This document shows positions 1 through 10,722 of a DNA stretch of 64,000 nt, in pieces. This stretch comes from Pyrrhosoma nymphula. Taxonomy: Eukaryota > Arthropoda > Insecta > Odonata > Coenagrionidae. The stretch is from the NCBI GenBank assembly GCA_963573305.1, contig OY754337.1, positions 78,319,094 to 78,383,093 on the forward strand. The letters run 5' to 3'. A program made the position numbers and the translations under genes. The notes under the pieces are model-generated. The model was given only the letters and a program-made list of their open reading frames with translations, was not told the DNA's origin and searched no databases. Numbering within the stretch: the first letter of the stretch is position 1; the number at the start of each line of letters is the position of its first letter.

Positions 1-120
1 GAATTGAGCTCGAAATGACATAGTGATAATTGCAAGTTTGAAATGTAGGCACCAAGCCATCTTAATTTAAGTTATTAATAAATCACGGAAATCAATAATT
101 TAAGTTACTAATAAATCAGG

Positions 121-200
121 CCTTTAAAAGCCTTACCCGGTGGCAAACCCGAGAAGATTTTACTAATATTATTCGCCGGGAAAGCCTAAGATCTTAAATC
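121..200. repeat. PLE terminal-region relic
   Basis: An 80-bp fragment resembling the ends of the PLE foldbacks at 19.2 and 23.6 kb: it contains a TTACCCGGTGGCAAACCCGA-like stretch followed by ATTCGCCGGGAAAGCCTAAG. No coding sequence remains. The assignment rests only on similarity to those two loci within the window. Confidence 0.4.
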
Positions 201-205
201 ACGGA

Positions 206-513
206 AATAATTGAACTCAAAATGCGTTAATTCAAATGATAATGGAGCTGCAGTCTGCTCTTATACCTGGAAAATATGTTCTTTCGTCAAATGAAGTTCT
301 TATTGTATGCGTTAATTTTGTTTTCCAATAGTTATGGGAATATATATAAGAGAAAGAGTTATTTTTTTAAACAACATGGATCGATGGATCGATTAAACGT
401 GGATCGATGCATTTGTTTTGAATCACACATTCGCGGGGAAAGCGCCTTAAAGCGACCGGAGATGATGGTGGCAATGGAGAGACGGCATTAAAATATCTCC
501 TGGCATTCAACTT
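206..513. other. Unassigned AT-rich sequence
   Basis: Nothing recognised. One 71-codon open frame (276-491, +) has no visible domain and lies in ordinary AT-rich DNA; treated as chance. Confidence 0.5.
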
Positions 514-577
514 AATACACGGCGCAAACATCACGAGTTTAGGTCAATTGATATTTATACACCTTCAAACTTTTGCC

Positions 578-609
578 GACGTTTCGGACCTCTATTGATC
601 CATCTTCTG
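578..609 (-). ncRNA. Degenerate hammerhead-like motif in PLE
   Basis: Read on the minus strand, a CAGAAGA box (one change from the CUGANGA core) is followed by a 5-bp hairpin (GGATC with GGTCC, one G-U pair), then GAAA, then CGTC. The layout is the hammerhead order: core box, stem II, GAAA, very short stem III, UH cleavage triplet. The altered core makes activity unlikely. Confidence 0.4.
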
Positions 610-904
610 GGCTATAAACAAATGATACATGATGTTGAAAATGTTTTAAAATTCTCTTTTTATTACATAATGGTTAATTAACAGCCATTAAATATAAAAA
701 TACAAAGACATATTCAAGATTGTTACCTTTAAAGTTTGGTGCTGTTTTTATTTACAATTTTAATTTGGTTGCTTGGATCCATTTCTTTGTTGAAAAGTTA
801 TGTCATTTGTTTAATTATGATAAATTTTGCTTATATAAGTAATGTCTGTTCTTTTATTGCAACTTTTTTATTTCTAGATATATTGTACCTACATTTATTT
901 GAAT

Positions 905-1107
905 AATCTTTTTGATAAAATTTATCCTGAGTCTAAAATTTTGGCTTCTTCGTAATTAAATGAGTGACTATTTGTAATTGCATGATTTGCTAATGCACAA
1001 GGTTGAACGTTAGTGTTAATTGATGTTTTTTATTGCGAGATCCTATTTTTTAAATATTGGGCTGTTTGGTCTATATAGCTACTGTCACATATGTCACATG
1101 GAATATA
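905..1107 (-). pseudogene. PLE GIY-YIG endonuclease C-terminal relic
   Basis: Minus-strand translation from about 1107 gives IPCDICDSSYIDQTAQYLKN, then an ALANHAITNSHSFNYEEAKI segment. Paired cysteines before a Y-I-x-Q-T block, a basic LK-R-I-xx-H-like helix and an A-L-x-x-H...F...KIL tail are the pattern of the GIY-YIG endonuclease at the C terminus of Penelope-like reverse transcriptases, which nicks target DNA to prime reverse transcription. Several in-frame stops and missing catalytic context show it is dead. The reverse transcriptase domain is absent. Family assignment comes from motif order only; I cannot place the clade. Confidence 0.6.
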
Positions 1108-1173
1108 ATAAATTATATTAATTATTATTATTATATCAATTGACCTAAACTCGTGATGTTTGCGCCGTGTATT

Positions 1174-3312
1174 GGAAGAGGTTGAGAGTAAATACCATTT
1201 AAATTCAGATTAATGCACGAGCAGATGACGCAGTGGGGTCGTAGTCATGACAACAGCTCTCCCGTACAACTCCCTCTCCACCTTTCCCTCGCTAACCTAC
1301 CCCTCTCCTAATCTAAGAGAACCCATTCCGACAGACACCCCCTGCCACACACCCACATTCCCATAAACAGCAAATGCTTGACGGACCATTAATTTCTGGA
1401 TGACTTTCGTGCAATTCAAATTCGTTTTTATAATAAAAGTCAAAGCAGCAGAAGCTGGTCTGAATAAATGACCAAAGTGATTTCCGGAAATCGTTTAGAT
1501 CGCCCATTAAAATGCCAATGTGGGAAGAGTAAACTAATATTCAATAATTTATCTATTTGGTTCGTCGTTATGTACGACCTCTGCTTGATTAACACACACA
1601 CACACGTATTGCCGTTTCATTGCTGGTGTATCCCCGTGCAGATGGTCGCGAAATCATTTTCGAGGGCGAATTTTATAGAATAATAAAAACACAGGCGCTT
1701 CATTCGAATATTAGATATGGAAACAAAACCAGAATAGCTATGTTTGCACCGAGCGAAAGAGCTTTTAGATTTCTTTCCCGAATCTCAATGCAACCCCCGC
1801 AGGAAGGATCTGTTGTACACATTGACGCTTCATTTCGGCGTGAACGAGTAAATGCATTTACTTTATTTATGGAAAATAAAATATATTTTCACGAGAAGTC
1901 CACGGACGTTTTGGCATGAATTAATTAAACTCCATTCCGAAATTAAAAGCTTCAAAACGATGTACACGCTTCTTGACCAAACATGTACTTTAGTGAAAAC
2001 GGTTTTTGTTAAGTAAATTTCAAAATGGATCATTAATGTTTTTGTAGTCATGTTCACGAGCCCTGAAGTGTCATTTCATATATTGATGTGAAACTTCAAA
2101 TTATTGCCGACGGATCGAATATGTGAACTCGACCTCCTCGTTTTGAGCTTCACGTTAAACCATAAAAATCTTATATATACTCGCTAAAACTACTGTCAAT
2201 GGAGCTGTCAGGACTGATGCGCGTAAGTTGCCCAGATAAAATGACACAACGTAATAAAACGACCATCTTTGAAAATTTCACTCAAGGGCTAAACATGACG
2301 AGAGATTTCTTGCGGTAACGCTTTCACGGTATAATATCACATTATGACTTAGGTTTTTTCGACGGTTCAAGGACGTCAGTAATCAATTCAACATGGCTGA
2401 TTGCACATTCGCTATTCCCACACTTCTTTAAGTTTCTCTGTGCTAATAAGCCCAACAGTACCTGATGGAATCGTATGGAATTGTATTTTAAAACGTTTAT
2501 ATTACGTTGAGTTCTTGTTTGTCTGTTCGGTACAAATTTTACTATAGATTTTATACTAAATTCCCGATGAGCTTGAGACTTGAAACTTTAAACATAGCTC
2601 AGAACTGTATGACAATGCAATAATTTGTAATAATATCTACTATGTATGCTATATATATCAAATATTACAATATAATAATCAATTTAAGAATTAAAACGTT
2701 AAAAAAACGTTTTTTTCTTTGAAATTATTTTCATTAAGTCTGAAATTAAATGCTACAGATTTTGATATCCCTCCAAACCTATACCGTGAGGCTGTAGGGG
2801 TAAACCCAGACCGGGAAGGTAGGAGGGAGGACTTGCTCCCTACTTGTACCGGGAAGGTTGGGGGTGGCCCCTCCTTCACACCTCTACCGCGGTGATATTG
2901 TCCCCTGTCTGCAAGTGGCAGGCAGGTTAAATGTGGGATGGCACAATGGACCCTGGATCCAAAGGGGTCTTAGTTGCCAGAAGGGCTCCAGACGGTCCTC
3001 GCCCACCCTTACAATCAATTAATGATATCGATGCTAGCTCCTTAAAGTAAATAAGAGGACGAATAAGAACAAAACACAATGAAGCTGAGGTATTAAAGGG
3101 ATTACGAGTGCGCCATCGGCCATAATTGAGGGAACAATTTTGCAAATGAGATACCCAAAACAGGGGCATTCGTCGTTGAAATACCTGAGGAAAATGAGCT
3201 TTCATTTGAACAATTAGTTTTCGTATAAATTGCCGAGAGTACTGGTATTCCAACATGAGTTTTGGCATTTACATAATAGTTTTATTAAAAGTTACTAGAA
3301 AAGTTGAAATAA
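1174..3312. other. Unassigned, no gene seen
   Basis: AT-rich sequence with scattered open frames up to 113 codons, none with a recognisable domain. Contains a short (CA)n run near 1592 and a duplicated GACCGGGAAGGT-like motif around 2808-2860. No transposon termini were identified. Confidence 0.5.
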
Positions 3313-3990
3313 TTTTACTTAAACAAACAGCAATGTTTCTCACAATACGGGACCGTTCGCGTGAGACAGCTACGTTTGAGGGATCAAGTGACGTCGGAAA
3401 ATAACGCTCCATTGCCATCCCTAAGTCTCACAAAGAACAGCTCTTACGAGACGCAGTCCCCCTCGCGGACCTATTCAAAGAGAAAGAACCCGTCCCACGT
3501 CTCAGTTGCGCGAAATGTTTCGCGTGCACGCGAATCGACTGTTCCACTTGTAGGCGTTTCCTGTTTCATCCTCACACCCTCTTCCTTCCCCTCCCCCATC
3601 ATGGACCACAAATCCCCCTTCAAAGCCATGATCTTATCAGTGCTGAAGTCAGCAGTGAAAGAAGGTAGAGCTAGGTTTCTCTCTGGTTGTAATAGAGTTT
3701 GGGGGTCTGAGAAAAGACGTAAAGAAAAAGCTGGTGAAAACTTTGATCTGGAAAACTTAGATCAGAATTTACTCGGGGTATATATGGTGAAGTTTCTGAG
3801 AAAATTGTACCTTGATAATGGCATTACGTGCCGAAACTTTGGTCGGTGGTGTATTTTAACTGTGTTTTTATACAATACTGTGGGAATTTACCAATATTGT
3901 TTTGTTTCTCTACAATTCGCCGGAAAAGAGTTAGATCCCTCTCAACCAACTAATAATTTGGCTGATATGTATAAGCCCATCTTAAGTTAG
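3313..3990 (+). CDS. Unrecognised open frame, longest in the window
   Basis: The frame is open from 3313 (after a TAA at 3310) to a TAG at 3988, about 225 codons. The first ATG is at 3601, giving 129 residues; a GTG at 3361 would give 209. The first half is rich in Ser, Arg and Pro, the second has a basic segment (EKRRKEKAGENFDLENL) and a mildly hydrophobic stretch near the end (ILTVFLYNTVGIYQYCFVSL). No domain is recognised. The stop codon is supplied by the left end of a TTAA MITE, so the original frame may have continued. There is no strong splice acceptor before it. It could be an old exon, a piece of an unknown transposon, or chance; I favour non-functional. Confidence 0.25.
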   Translation, partial: FYLNKQQCFSQYGTVRVRQLRLRDQVTSENNAPLPSLSLTKNSSYETQSPSRTYSKRKNPSHVSVARNVSRARESTVPLVGVSCFILTPSSFPSPIMDHKSPFKAMILSVLKSAVKEGRARFLSGCNRVWGSEKRRKEKAGENFDLENLDQNLLGVYMVKFLRKLYLDNGITCRNFGRWCILTVFLYNTVGIYQYCFVSLQFAGKELDPSQPTNNLADMYKPILS

Positions 3991-4529
3991 TTTGAGCGAG
4001 GTAGTTCTCTAGTCATAATAGAGACCATATTCGATTTTTTTTATTTCAGCGTCTGTAATAAGTGTGAAGTAAACCCTGAAATATTTATGGTGCAAAAATA
4101 GTTACATATGACGAACAATCTCAGTAATTAAATAAATATATCTACTTAAGTATCTAACTTGACTCATTTCTTCACGCCGTACGGCTAAAAAGCCTTCTTA
4201 ACAGCAGGTTTTTTTGAGATTGTGTAAAATGTACTGTGGTGAGTAATGGATTATTTTTTATAAACAGTTGAGAAAACATTCAAGCTACACACCTTAAGTT
4301 TTTTGACGAAATGTAGATGTTATAAATTCCTAATGTTTTCAATGTTCCCCCTCTGGAGCTCACAGCCGTAAACTATCCCATGTGAAACAGCTTAAATGTT
4401 AAGGCAAATTGCTTGAAAAGTAGTTCGGCTAAGGTTTAATATTTTTATATCATTGGAAATATGGAAGTTGTTTCTTTGAAATGATGCCAAATTCTTGGTG
4501 AAATGATTTTTTCGCTCAAACTGCCTTAA
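3982..4529 (+). mobile_element. TTAA MITE, copy 1
   Basis: This 548-bp copy starts TTAAGTTAGTTTGAGCGA and ends TCGCTCAAACTGCCTTAA, so both ends carry the family's terminal inverted repeat next to TTAA. The body matches the other copies (39.6, 41.4, 46.9, 52.4, 60.2 kb), including a GTAGTTCGGC stretch and a GATATCATTGG-like stretch. A TTAA target and short inverted repeats are the signature of piggyBac-superfamily non-autonomous elements; no transposase is encoded. Confidence 0.8.
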
Positions 4530-5018
4530 TAGGAGAAATCATATCGCTTGAATGAGGTAAAATCGATTGACAGTACGGGATTACGTGCGATACTTAATTC
4601 CCATCCATTGCGACTGAAATAACACTTGCTCGAATTGGCCTGAACCCTCGGGGGACTTTCCTAATCCCCCCCCCCTCCCCACCACTCTTCCCGTGCTCCA
4701 ACTTAATCACACGCTGACTCATCGATCAGTTACGAGGGTCTCCCGGAAATGAATAATTAGGAACGCCGAAATAAAACTACAAGCCTCATCGCACGTCCTC
4801 CTTCCCGCTAAAACAACTGCTGCTGCTGCTATTTTTATATTTTCATCGATTTATGATTTTTATTCGGACTTTCAAATTTCGCGTGCAAATTATGCCGGAG
4901 GGACCGTATGTGGTTGTAACATTGTAAGTGTTTAGCAAAAGAAAAGTGCAGGTGCTTTCAAACCGCAAGCGCTACTCTCAGAAGGCTCCTTTTTAATGAC
5001 CAGATGGACAAAATAGAT
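4530..5018. other. Unassigned, simple repeats
   Basis: Holds a C-rich run near 4668-4682 and a short (CTG)n/(TGC)n run near 4817-4830. Nothing else recognised. Confidence 0.5.
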
Positions 5019-5434
5019 AGATGTGGGATATATGCATTAAAATTGCAGAGAGTGTAATGGTGTCTACGTGGGACACACATGGAAGAAGCTTCGGTGTGAG
5101 GAGAAAAGAACATTTATGTGGGAATAAAAATAACAATGATAGCAAAAGTAATTTTGCCAAACACTTATTACGTTACAACCACAAGAGTGATTTTGAACTG
5201 GAGTTTTTAAAATTTTGTTCTGACCGACGCGAACTGGACTCACGAGAACAGCTAGAGATTTTGAAAATTATGAATGACCCAGACATCAGCCTCATTAATG
5301 AGTGCCCATCCTTCTCCCCTATCCCCTGGCCTCCGTTTCGAACAATCTCATCTCCTCCCCTCATTCACTCCCGTCCCCCTCTGACGACACGTAACTACAA
5401 CTACCAAATAGCTACACAAACAAAACATATATAA
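5019..5434 (+). pseudogene. PLE GIY-YIG endonuclease, frameshifted
   Basis: Three reading frames together give the start of a GIY-YIG nuclease: CGIYALK in one frame, CRECNGVYVGHT in the next, then GRSFGVRRKEHL and onward in the third, which stays open to 5434. The last part includes SNFAKHLLRYNHKSDFELEF and a DSREQLEILK block, as in PLE endonuclease tails. Two frameshifts separate the GIY and YVG blocks from the downstream helix, so the protein cannot be made. The upstream reverse transcriptase is missing. A hammerhead-type motif begins seven bases after the stop, which agrees with PLE organisation (endonuclease, then terminal repeat with ribozyme). Confidence 0.75.
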
Positions 5435-5440
5435 AAACCC

Positions 5441-5474
5441 CTGATGATGATGATCACTCTTCGTAACCCGGGTC
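5441..5474 (+). ncRNA. Hammerhead-like motif after PLE endonuclease
   Basis: A perfect CTGATGA core box is followed by a weak stem II region, GTAA (GAAA with one change) and the palindrome ACCCGGGT ending in GTC. The same downstream context (GTC then G/ATG-T-TTA-T-AAT) occurs at 19.87 and 21.37 kb, marking one PLE family. The altered GAAA box suggests loss of activity. Confidence 0.5.
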
Positions 5475-5720
5475 GTGTATGTTATTAAATGAAAAAGTGG
5501 TTTTATAAAAGTTTATTTATTTAAAAATTACAATGATGTACCACAAAGTTACACCAGAGCAAGTTAATTTTGTGGTAAAGTAATTGGATAAAAAACTGCT
5601 TCCTGTAAACAGCGTGTGCCTAGAGGTCTTTCAGTCTTTGACTCGTGAGCGGTATCGCCTTGCGGCGTGGCTGGGAAACCTGTAAAAACCCCGCTAGGCC
5701 ACCGAAACAAATTAACTCAG

Positions 5721-6530
5721 AAAAATAATAGATTTAGAACCTAAGCTATCTAAAAGGTTATTTAAAGAAATGGTGCATATCACAAAACAAATCCTGCAAT
5801 AAAAAAACAGATATCAACAAATTAAGTAAAATGTATCATACTTTGATGTTTTAACAACACTTAATTTTATTTTGATTTTTGAAATGACCTAAATTTTCAT
5901 TTTTCCTCTTCATTACCTCTTTTTTATTATGTAATTATTTTTTTTCTTTCAGGAGATATAGGCCTATTAATTTGTAAATTATTTATTCTCTTTGCCAAAG
6001 TTTCCCATTTTTATACGTATGCATCTTCAGGGCTACAATGAAAATTAATTGTACGTATTTTACATCAATTGAGTATGGTTTACAATTTTGTTATATAGTT
6101 ATGTTCAAAAGTATGTATACATATGTTTTCCCAAGTTACCTCAGAGAGAGTTCCTTCTGAATTCATTTTTTGGTGATAAATTCGTTGCTGCTTATTATTT
6201 GTTTGACAGTTGTTGTCAATTTAGGTCATTTCAGAAATCAAAATAAAATTAAGTGTGGTTAAAACATCAAATTATGATAAATTTTACTTAATTTGTCGAT
6301 GTCTGTTTTTTTCATTGCAGGATTTTTTTGTGATGTGCACCATTTATTTAAATAATCTATTAGATAGCTTAGGTTCTAAATCAATTATTTTTTGAGTTGG
6401 AAATTAATTGTGTGATTATTTTTTATTGCATGATCAACTAAAAGCATGAAGAAGCGTGTATAAAAATGCGAATCGTCGGCAAAGAGAATAAGTAATTTAC
6501 AAATTAATAGACCTATATCTCCGGAAAGAA
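5721..6530. mobile_element. Head-to-head pair of PLE 3' fragments
   Basis: On the + strand about 5725-5800 encodes IIDLEPKLSKRLFKEMVHIT, the end of a GIY-YIG domain, followed by an AT-rich tail. The same region appears inverted at about 6235-6400, reading IIDLEPKLSNRLFK with a stop where E stood and ALVDHAIKNNHTI-like remains in shifted frames. A second inverted pair (5947-5997 against 6479-6528) lies just outside the tails. The minus-strand copy also carries a CCCTGAAGATG box near 6010-6035. So two copies of one PLE tail face each other; such inverted partial dimers are known for PLEs. Coding capacity is lost in both. Confidence 0.6.
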
Positions 6531-7644
6531 GAAAAAAATATATATGGGTCATTCCACCTCAATTCAAAAAACGTTTGTCCCTCAGGGTCTCAGATTTTGA
6601 TAAAAATTAACTGAATACCCTCAAACCGTTTTGTGAAAAAAAATTTTGAGCGAATTATGCATATTTTCATTTTTTCGCATTTTTTGCAAAAATCCGAGCC
6701 TTTAATCATATTATCACTAATATCTCCGATTGTAATTGTCATGCAGCAATGATTAATAGCTCTTTTTAAGTTAAATCTTTATTGAATACAAATATAGCAA
6801 TAAAAATTAATTTCTTCTATACCCTATTGTTGTTTATTACTAATGTTTAAAAAAGTGTTTTAAACGTTTCTCAAATACTTCATCTCAGAATCGGCGGAAA
6901 CTTTTTTTCCGTAATCTAAACATACCCAGCTAACTATTCCAAAAATAAAATTTAGTGGCAATTAATAACTGCGTTTTAGTAAATATAAGTTATAAAGTAA
7001 ACTAATGAATAAATAAATATGTCGAGATAGAATTTATATGTTGTAGCAATGTGTGAATATACTTTTAGACAATCACTGGGTTTGTACGTTTGAGTTGGAT
7101 GCCACTGGGAGGTGATATCACAGTTCTACGTTTGTAGGGTTCTTCCATTTTTCCCCCGGAACCGGGGGAGTTGTGCCTGCGGTATAAGAGTAATCATCTC
7201 GTGTATGCATACATAGGGCCTTAGCGTTGGGAACACGCGAGGGCAGGATTGCGGCGAGAAATTCCAGGAAAGAGGCGCCTCTCTCCATCCATTGTGAATG
7301 GGAGAGCGGGATGTGGATGGGTGACCAGGGCAAACAGTCTGTGTTTGCCCCCCCCTGCCCCTACCCCTAGCCCCCTTTAATCCCCGCCTTCACCGCTCCC
7401 TCTCCCGACTGCCCTCTGACTGGCCGTCGGCTGGGATCGATCCGCGGACGCAAAGAGAGGAGGCAGCGCTCCCGTTCCGAGAGAAAGAGAGAGGAGGCAA
7501 ATTGAGTTACCCACTTACTCACTCGGCGGAATTATGTGAAGGGGTCGCTCGGCGTTAAAAAAAATAAATAAGACGAGACTGGCGTGTGAAGAGAGGTCTT
7601 TTTTCCCATCCGTCCATCGACTCGTACTTAACACGCGCTTCGTG
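6531..7644. other. Unassigned; GC-rich patch
   Basis: Begins with GGGTCATTCCACCTCAATTC (about 6546), a motif that looks like a repeat terminus, but no partner end was found. A GC- and C-rich patch at about 7120-7500 could be regulatory or simple-sequence DNA. No gene recognised. Confidence 0.4.
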
Positions 7645-8349
7645 ATAATTTTTGAGTGAAATATCACTTCGCCTAGAATTTGATGCATTTGACCTCATTT
7701 AGAAGAAAAAAATCCCATATTTCCCATGATATCAAAATATTAACCCCTTGCCGAACTACTTTTCGTGCAATTTGTCGAAACAAATAATCTTTTTTACATG
7801 TGATAGATCACGGCTGTGCGCTCCAGATGAGAATAATTAGGAATTTAATGCACTTAGATCTCGTCGAAAAAACTAAGGGTGTGTAGTTAGCATCTATTCT
7901 CAACTATTAATTTCGCATAAGCCCCCGCTGAAGTTCGCCTTACAATTAAGATGGTTGTGTAACTGGCTAACACACCTGACCGGCAATTGGGAGATCCGAG
8001 TTCGAATCCAGGTCAAATTATTTTTTCATGGCGGATTTCACCGTCTTCGGTGTATAAAAATTAATCAATTACTCACCGCAGTAAGTTTTACATAATTAAA
8101 AAAAATCCTGCTGTTTTGAAGGCGTTCTCATCGTACAGCGTGAAAAAATGAGTCAAGAGGCTGACTCGAGACTTATGCAGATATATTTATTAAATTACTG
8201 AAACTTTTGTCATATGTAACTACATATTTGCGCCATTAATGTCACAATATTCACTTCATACTTCTCACCGACGCTGAAATTAAAAATAATAAAATTAGAA
8301 GATGGTCTCCGTTATGACTAGGGAACTATCACGCTCAAACTACCTTTAA
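7645..8349 (-). mobile_element. TTAA MITE, copy 2, with SINE insertion
   Basis: Reverse-oriented copy: the left end (TTTTTGAGTGAAATATCACTTC) has drifted, the right end reads GCTCAAACTACCTTTAA. The body aligns with the other reverse copies except for about 140 extra bases at 7912-8051, which are a tRNA-like SINE. Remaining length without the insert is close to the usual 550-565 bp. Confidence 0.75.
7912..8051 (+). mobile_element. tRNA-derived SINE inside MITE
   Basis: Contains an A-box-like TAACTGGCTAACACACC and a B-box GAGTTCGAATCC about 40 bases later, i.e. an internal RNA polymerase III promoter of tRNA type, followed by a non-tRNA tail ending near GTCTTCGGTG. Other MITE copies run uninterrupted across this point (CAACTATT to TATAAAAAT), which defines the insert. 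The tail resembles the SINE at 45.25 kb (GGCGGATTTCACCG against GGCGAATTTTACACCG). Confidence 0.7.
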
Positions 8350-8439
8350 GGCCACGTGCATTCAAATTTATAGTCGCAGTGGAACAAAAAGGGCACGAAA
8401 ATGGAAATAAAAAAATCCGATCTAAAACTACCCTAAGGC

Positions 8440-8660
8440 CGTTTGGCGAGATTTTTCCGTGGTCATCATAGAGACCATGTTCGAACTTTTATTTTAAAAT
8501 TAAGCAACTGTAAGAAGTGCGATGTGAATACAGTAACAGTAATGACGTTAAAAAAAACATCCCAGTAATCAACTAAATATATATGCATATTTTAGCGTTT
8601 AATTCACTAATTTCTTTAACGCAGTAAGCTGTAAATACATTTTTTTCCGTCTATCTGCAT
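8440..8660 (+). repeat. Diverged TTAA MITE fragment
   Basis: Shares with the MITE family the succession GTGGTCATCATAGAGACCATG, an AACTGTAAGAAGTG block and an AATGACG-TTAAAAA block, but is heavily diverged and lacks its right end. Lies directly after copy 2. Confidence 0.45.
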
Positions 8661-9016
8661 ACATTAAACGTTAATTCACAAATGCCGGTCTGTCTGATAG
8701 TCATGCTTGTGTAGAGGACTTCCAAGCGACTTTAGAAGCTAAATTTTGGTTGAAATACAGTTTGTAACCCGAAACCGACCGGCAAAATGGTACTAACAGA
8801 AAAAATTGCGTTTTTCGCTTCTTTTTTCACAAATTTCTTCAATATATAAAATTATGAGCCCAAAACTATAACTCTCAATTATTTCGAGAACCAGTAGTTT
8901 GACTTTAAAACTTTTCTCCTTATTAAATGCGGCCACTCAGCAAATAAAAGGCTATTGTTTGACAACCTAAATTCGAAGGTTCGACTGCAGATGATTCACA
9001 TCTACTTCTATAAGGA

Positions 9017-9220
9017 ATGCATTTAAAGCTTAGTAAATTTAGTAAGCCGGTTTTTTTCACCCAAGCCTCATCTTGTGTGGCTTATGGCTGCTTCTTGTTG
9101 ATTGCATTTTGCACCAAAAATTGGAAGGATTCCTTTAATTCTATGCAACAATTTTCATTTGTTCTCCTTATCGGAATTTTATCCGGCACACTCTCCTGGT
9201 ATTTTAAAAAGTATTACTGA
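9017..9220 (+). CDS. Small open frame with two hydrophobic stretches
   Basis: Sixty-seven codons from an ATG at 9017. Residues about 17-32 (SCVAYGCFLLIAF) and 47-61 (FVLLIGILSGTLSWY) are hydrophobic and could span a membrane. No family recognised, no splice sites, no evident neighbours. AT-rich DNA encodes such frames by chance, so I give it little weight. Confidence 0.12.
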   Translation: MHLKLSKFSKPVFFTQASSCVAYGCFLLIAFCTKNWKDSFNSMQQFSFVLLIGILSGTLSWYFKKYY

Positions 9221-9357
9221 CGAAAAAGGAGGGGAAAGAGCTATTTCCCCTCCTTTGCTCCATTCCATGCAGCCTCCGAGTCTCTGGCGTACCTAGGCTT
9301 GAATTACTTCCTTGAAAAATCCATATTAGGCGAGTTAGGCTAGGGTGACAAGGATGT

Positions 9358-9622
9358 CAGTGGCGTACCGACCCCCCCACAAAAATATGCTCACCTGAAT
9401 TCGTTTTCGTTCCTTAACCTGAACTAGCGTTTAGAATTTTGCTTTTTGGGCTTAAAAACTATAGTTGAATTGTCTTAACGAAAAGAGAATGTTAATTTAA
9501 TTATTGTTTTATTGAATTATAATATAAATATCGTTTTATGATGATGCACATAAATATTAATGAACCCCTCCAGCAGAAGTCAACCCCCCCCCCTCCAGAA
9601 GTCAATCTTGCGTACGCCACTG
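9358..9622. mobile_element. hAT-like MITE (CAGTGGCGTA ends)
   Basis: A 265-bp segment begins CAGTGGCGTACCGACCCC and ends TTGCGTACGCCACTG, giving short inverted ends of the CAGTGGCG type often seen in hAT elements, with C-runs just inside each end. The flanking 8 bases do not match cleanly, so the target duplication has decayed or the ends are slightly off. Confidence 0.5.
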
Positions 9623-10667
9623 ATGGAGGATATAGTTAGCCCCGCACTCTTCAACTGGTGGAAGCGACAAGATAAGAAAGAGAAACACTGCCGAATGAAT
9701 AGGCACAAGAATTCCCTCCTAGAAGTATGTTGCATCGGTTATACGGGGTTCTACACATTAGATTTGAGATATACATACATCCCGCGATATCTCAACCTCA
9801 TTGGGTGCATGTACAGAGTCGTGGAATACACTGAGGCCATCGGGAAAAAAACTCTTAATATGCTCGCGGCAAACGTCTAACGTTCACTTTCGTTGGCATT
9901 GCTGTTTCATCTTTTTTCACGTATGGATTTATTAGTACTTTTTCATGAACTGGTGCCGTTATGCCGTTAGGTGTAACTACGTTAGTGATACCTTTGATAG
10001 CGTCGCAAACTGGGTTAACTTGAAACGGCGCGTGAAACTATTTGGAACTATTCTCCTTTGCAGCAGTAGTGATATTTCGATTTCACGCTGCAGCATCGGA
10101 GGCCATTATGTAAATATGTCAAGCTTGAGGCTAGAAATATGTAATGGGGCAACAAAATAAGCAATTAAAATATAGTTGTGTGTGGCACTATAAGAGTTCT
10201 TATAAATTATTTTAAAAGTAAAAAAGAGAGAAATAGCAGTGGTCCTTCAATATTTCTGGTAAAAACTCTCGCCCAATAAAAACAAGATAGCATTATTAAG
10301 CGCAAGAACTGGTATTAAGTTGTTTTTAATTGGTGGATATGCTATTGCAGGAAAGAGTTGTGGTCATAACAGGATTTTAATTTGAACTGAAATATATTTT
10401 ATATCCACAAAATAATTCCGTGTTCTTCAGATGGAACGATAGAAAGTGAACCAGATTCATAAATTAAAGTATCAGTTTCAATTGCGCTCTTTATAATAAT
10501 AGAATCTGGATGAGTGATTTATCTGGCAAGGAAAATCTACGCTTTATACATATATCATTGTCAGTACTACTCCTGATGGTGTGTTAAAGAAATTGATAAA
10601 ATTCTCAAATATTGCTGACACCATTCCAAATGCAACTTATAAAATTTCTATTTTCCTTTTTTTTCAG
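9623..10667. other. Unassigned AT-rich sequence
   Basis: Open frames up to 106 codons without recognisable domains; no repeat ends identified. Its last 20 bases form a polypyrimidine tract (TTTTCCTTTTTTTTCAG). Confidence 0.4.
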
Positions 10668-10722
10668 GTGGGTTGAGAGTCATGCGTTGCTGGAGCACCA
10701 TTTGCGCTATGCACGTAAAACA
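10668..10722 (+). other. Possible 55-nt exon between strong splice signals
   Basis: A polypyrimidine tract ending TTTTTTTTCAG precedes 55 bases that end at ACA/GTGAGTAC, a strong donor. Two frames are fully open across it; one reads WVESHALLEHHLRYARKT and the other GLRVMRCWSTICAMHVK. I recognise neither. In 64 kb such pairs arise by chance at some rate, and no neighbouring exon could be linked. Confidence 0.25.

Larger units (their letters stand above)
514..1173 (-). mobile_element. Penelope-like element remnant with identical 41-bp inverted ends
   Basis: The segment is bounded by 41-bp inverted repeats (514-554 and 1133-1173) that match at every position. Inside, on the minus strand, lies a decayed GIY-YIG endonuclease end followed by an AT-rich 3' region and a hammerhead-like motif close to the left arm. 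This is the order expected for a PLE 3' part plus its terminal repeat, with a second, inverted copy of the terminal repeat at the other side. I found no clear target-site duplication. The perfect match of the arms against the decayed coding part suggests recent sequence homogenisation or a young hairpin. Confidence 0.65.
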
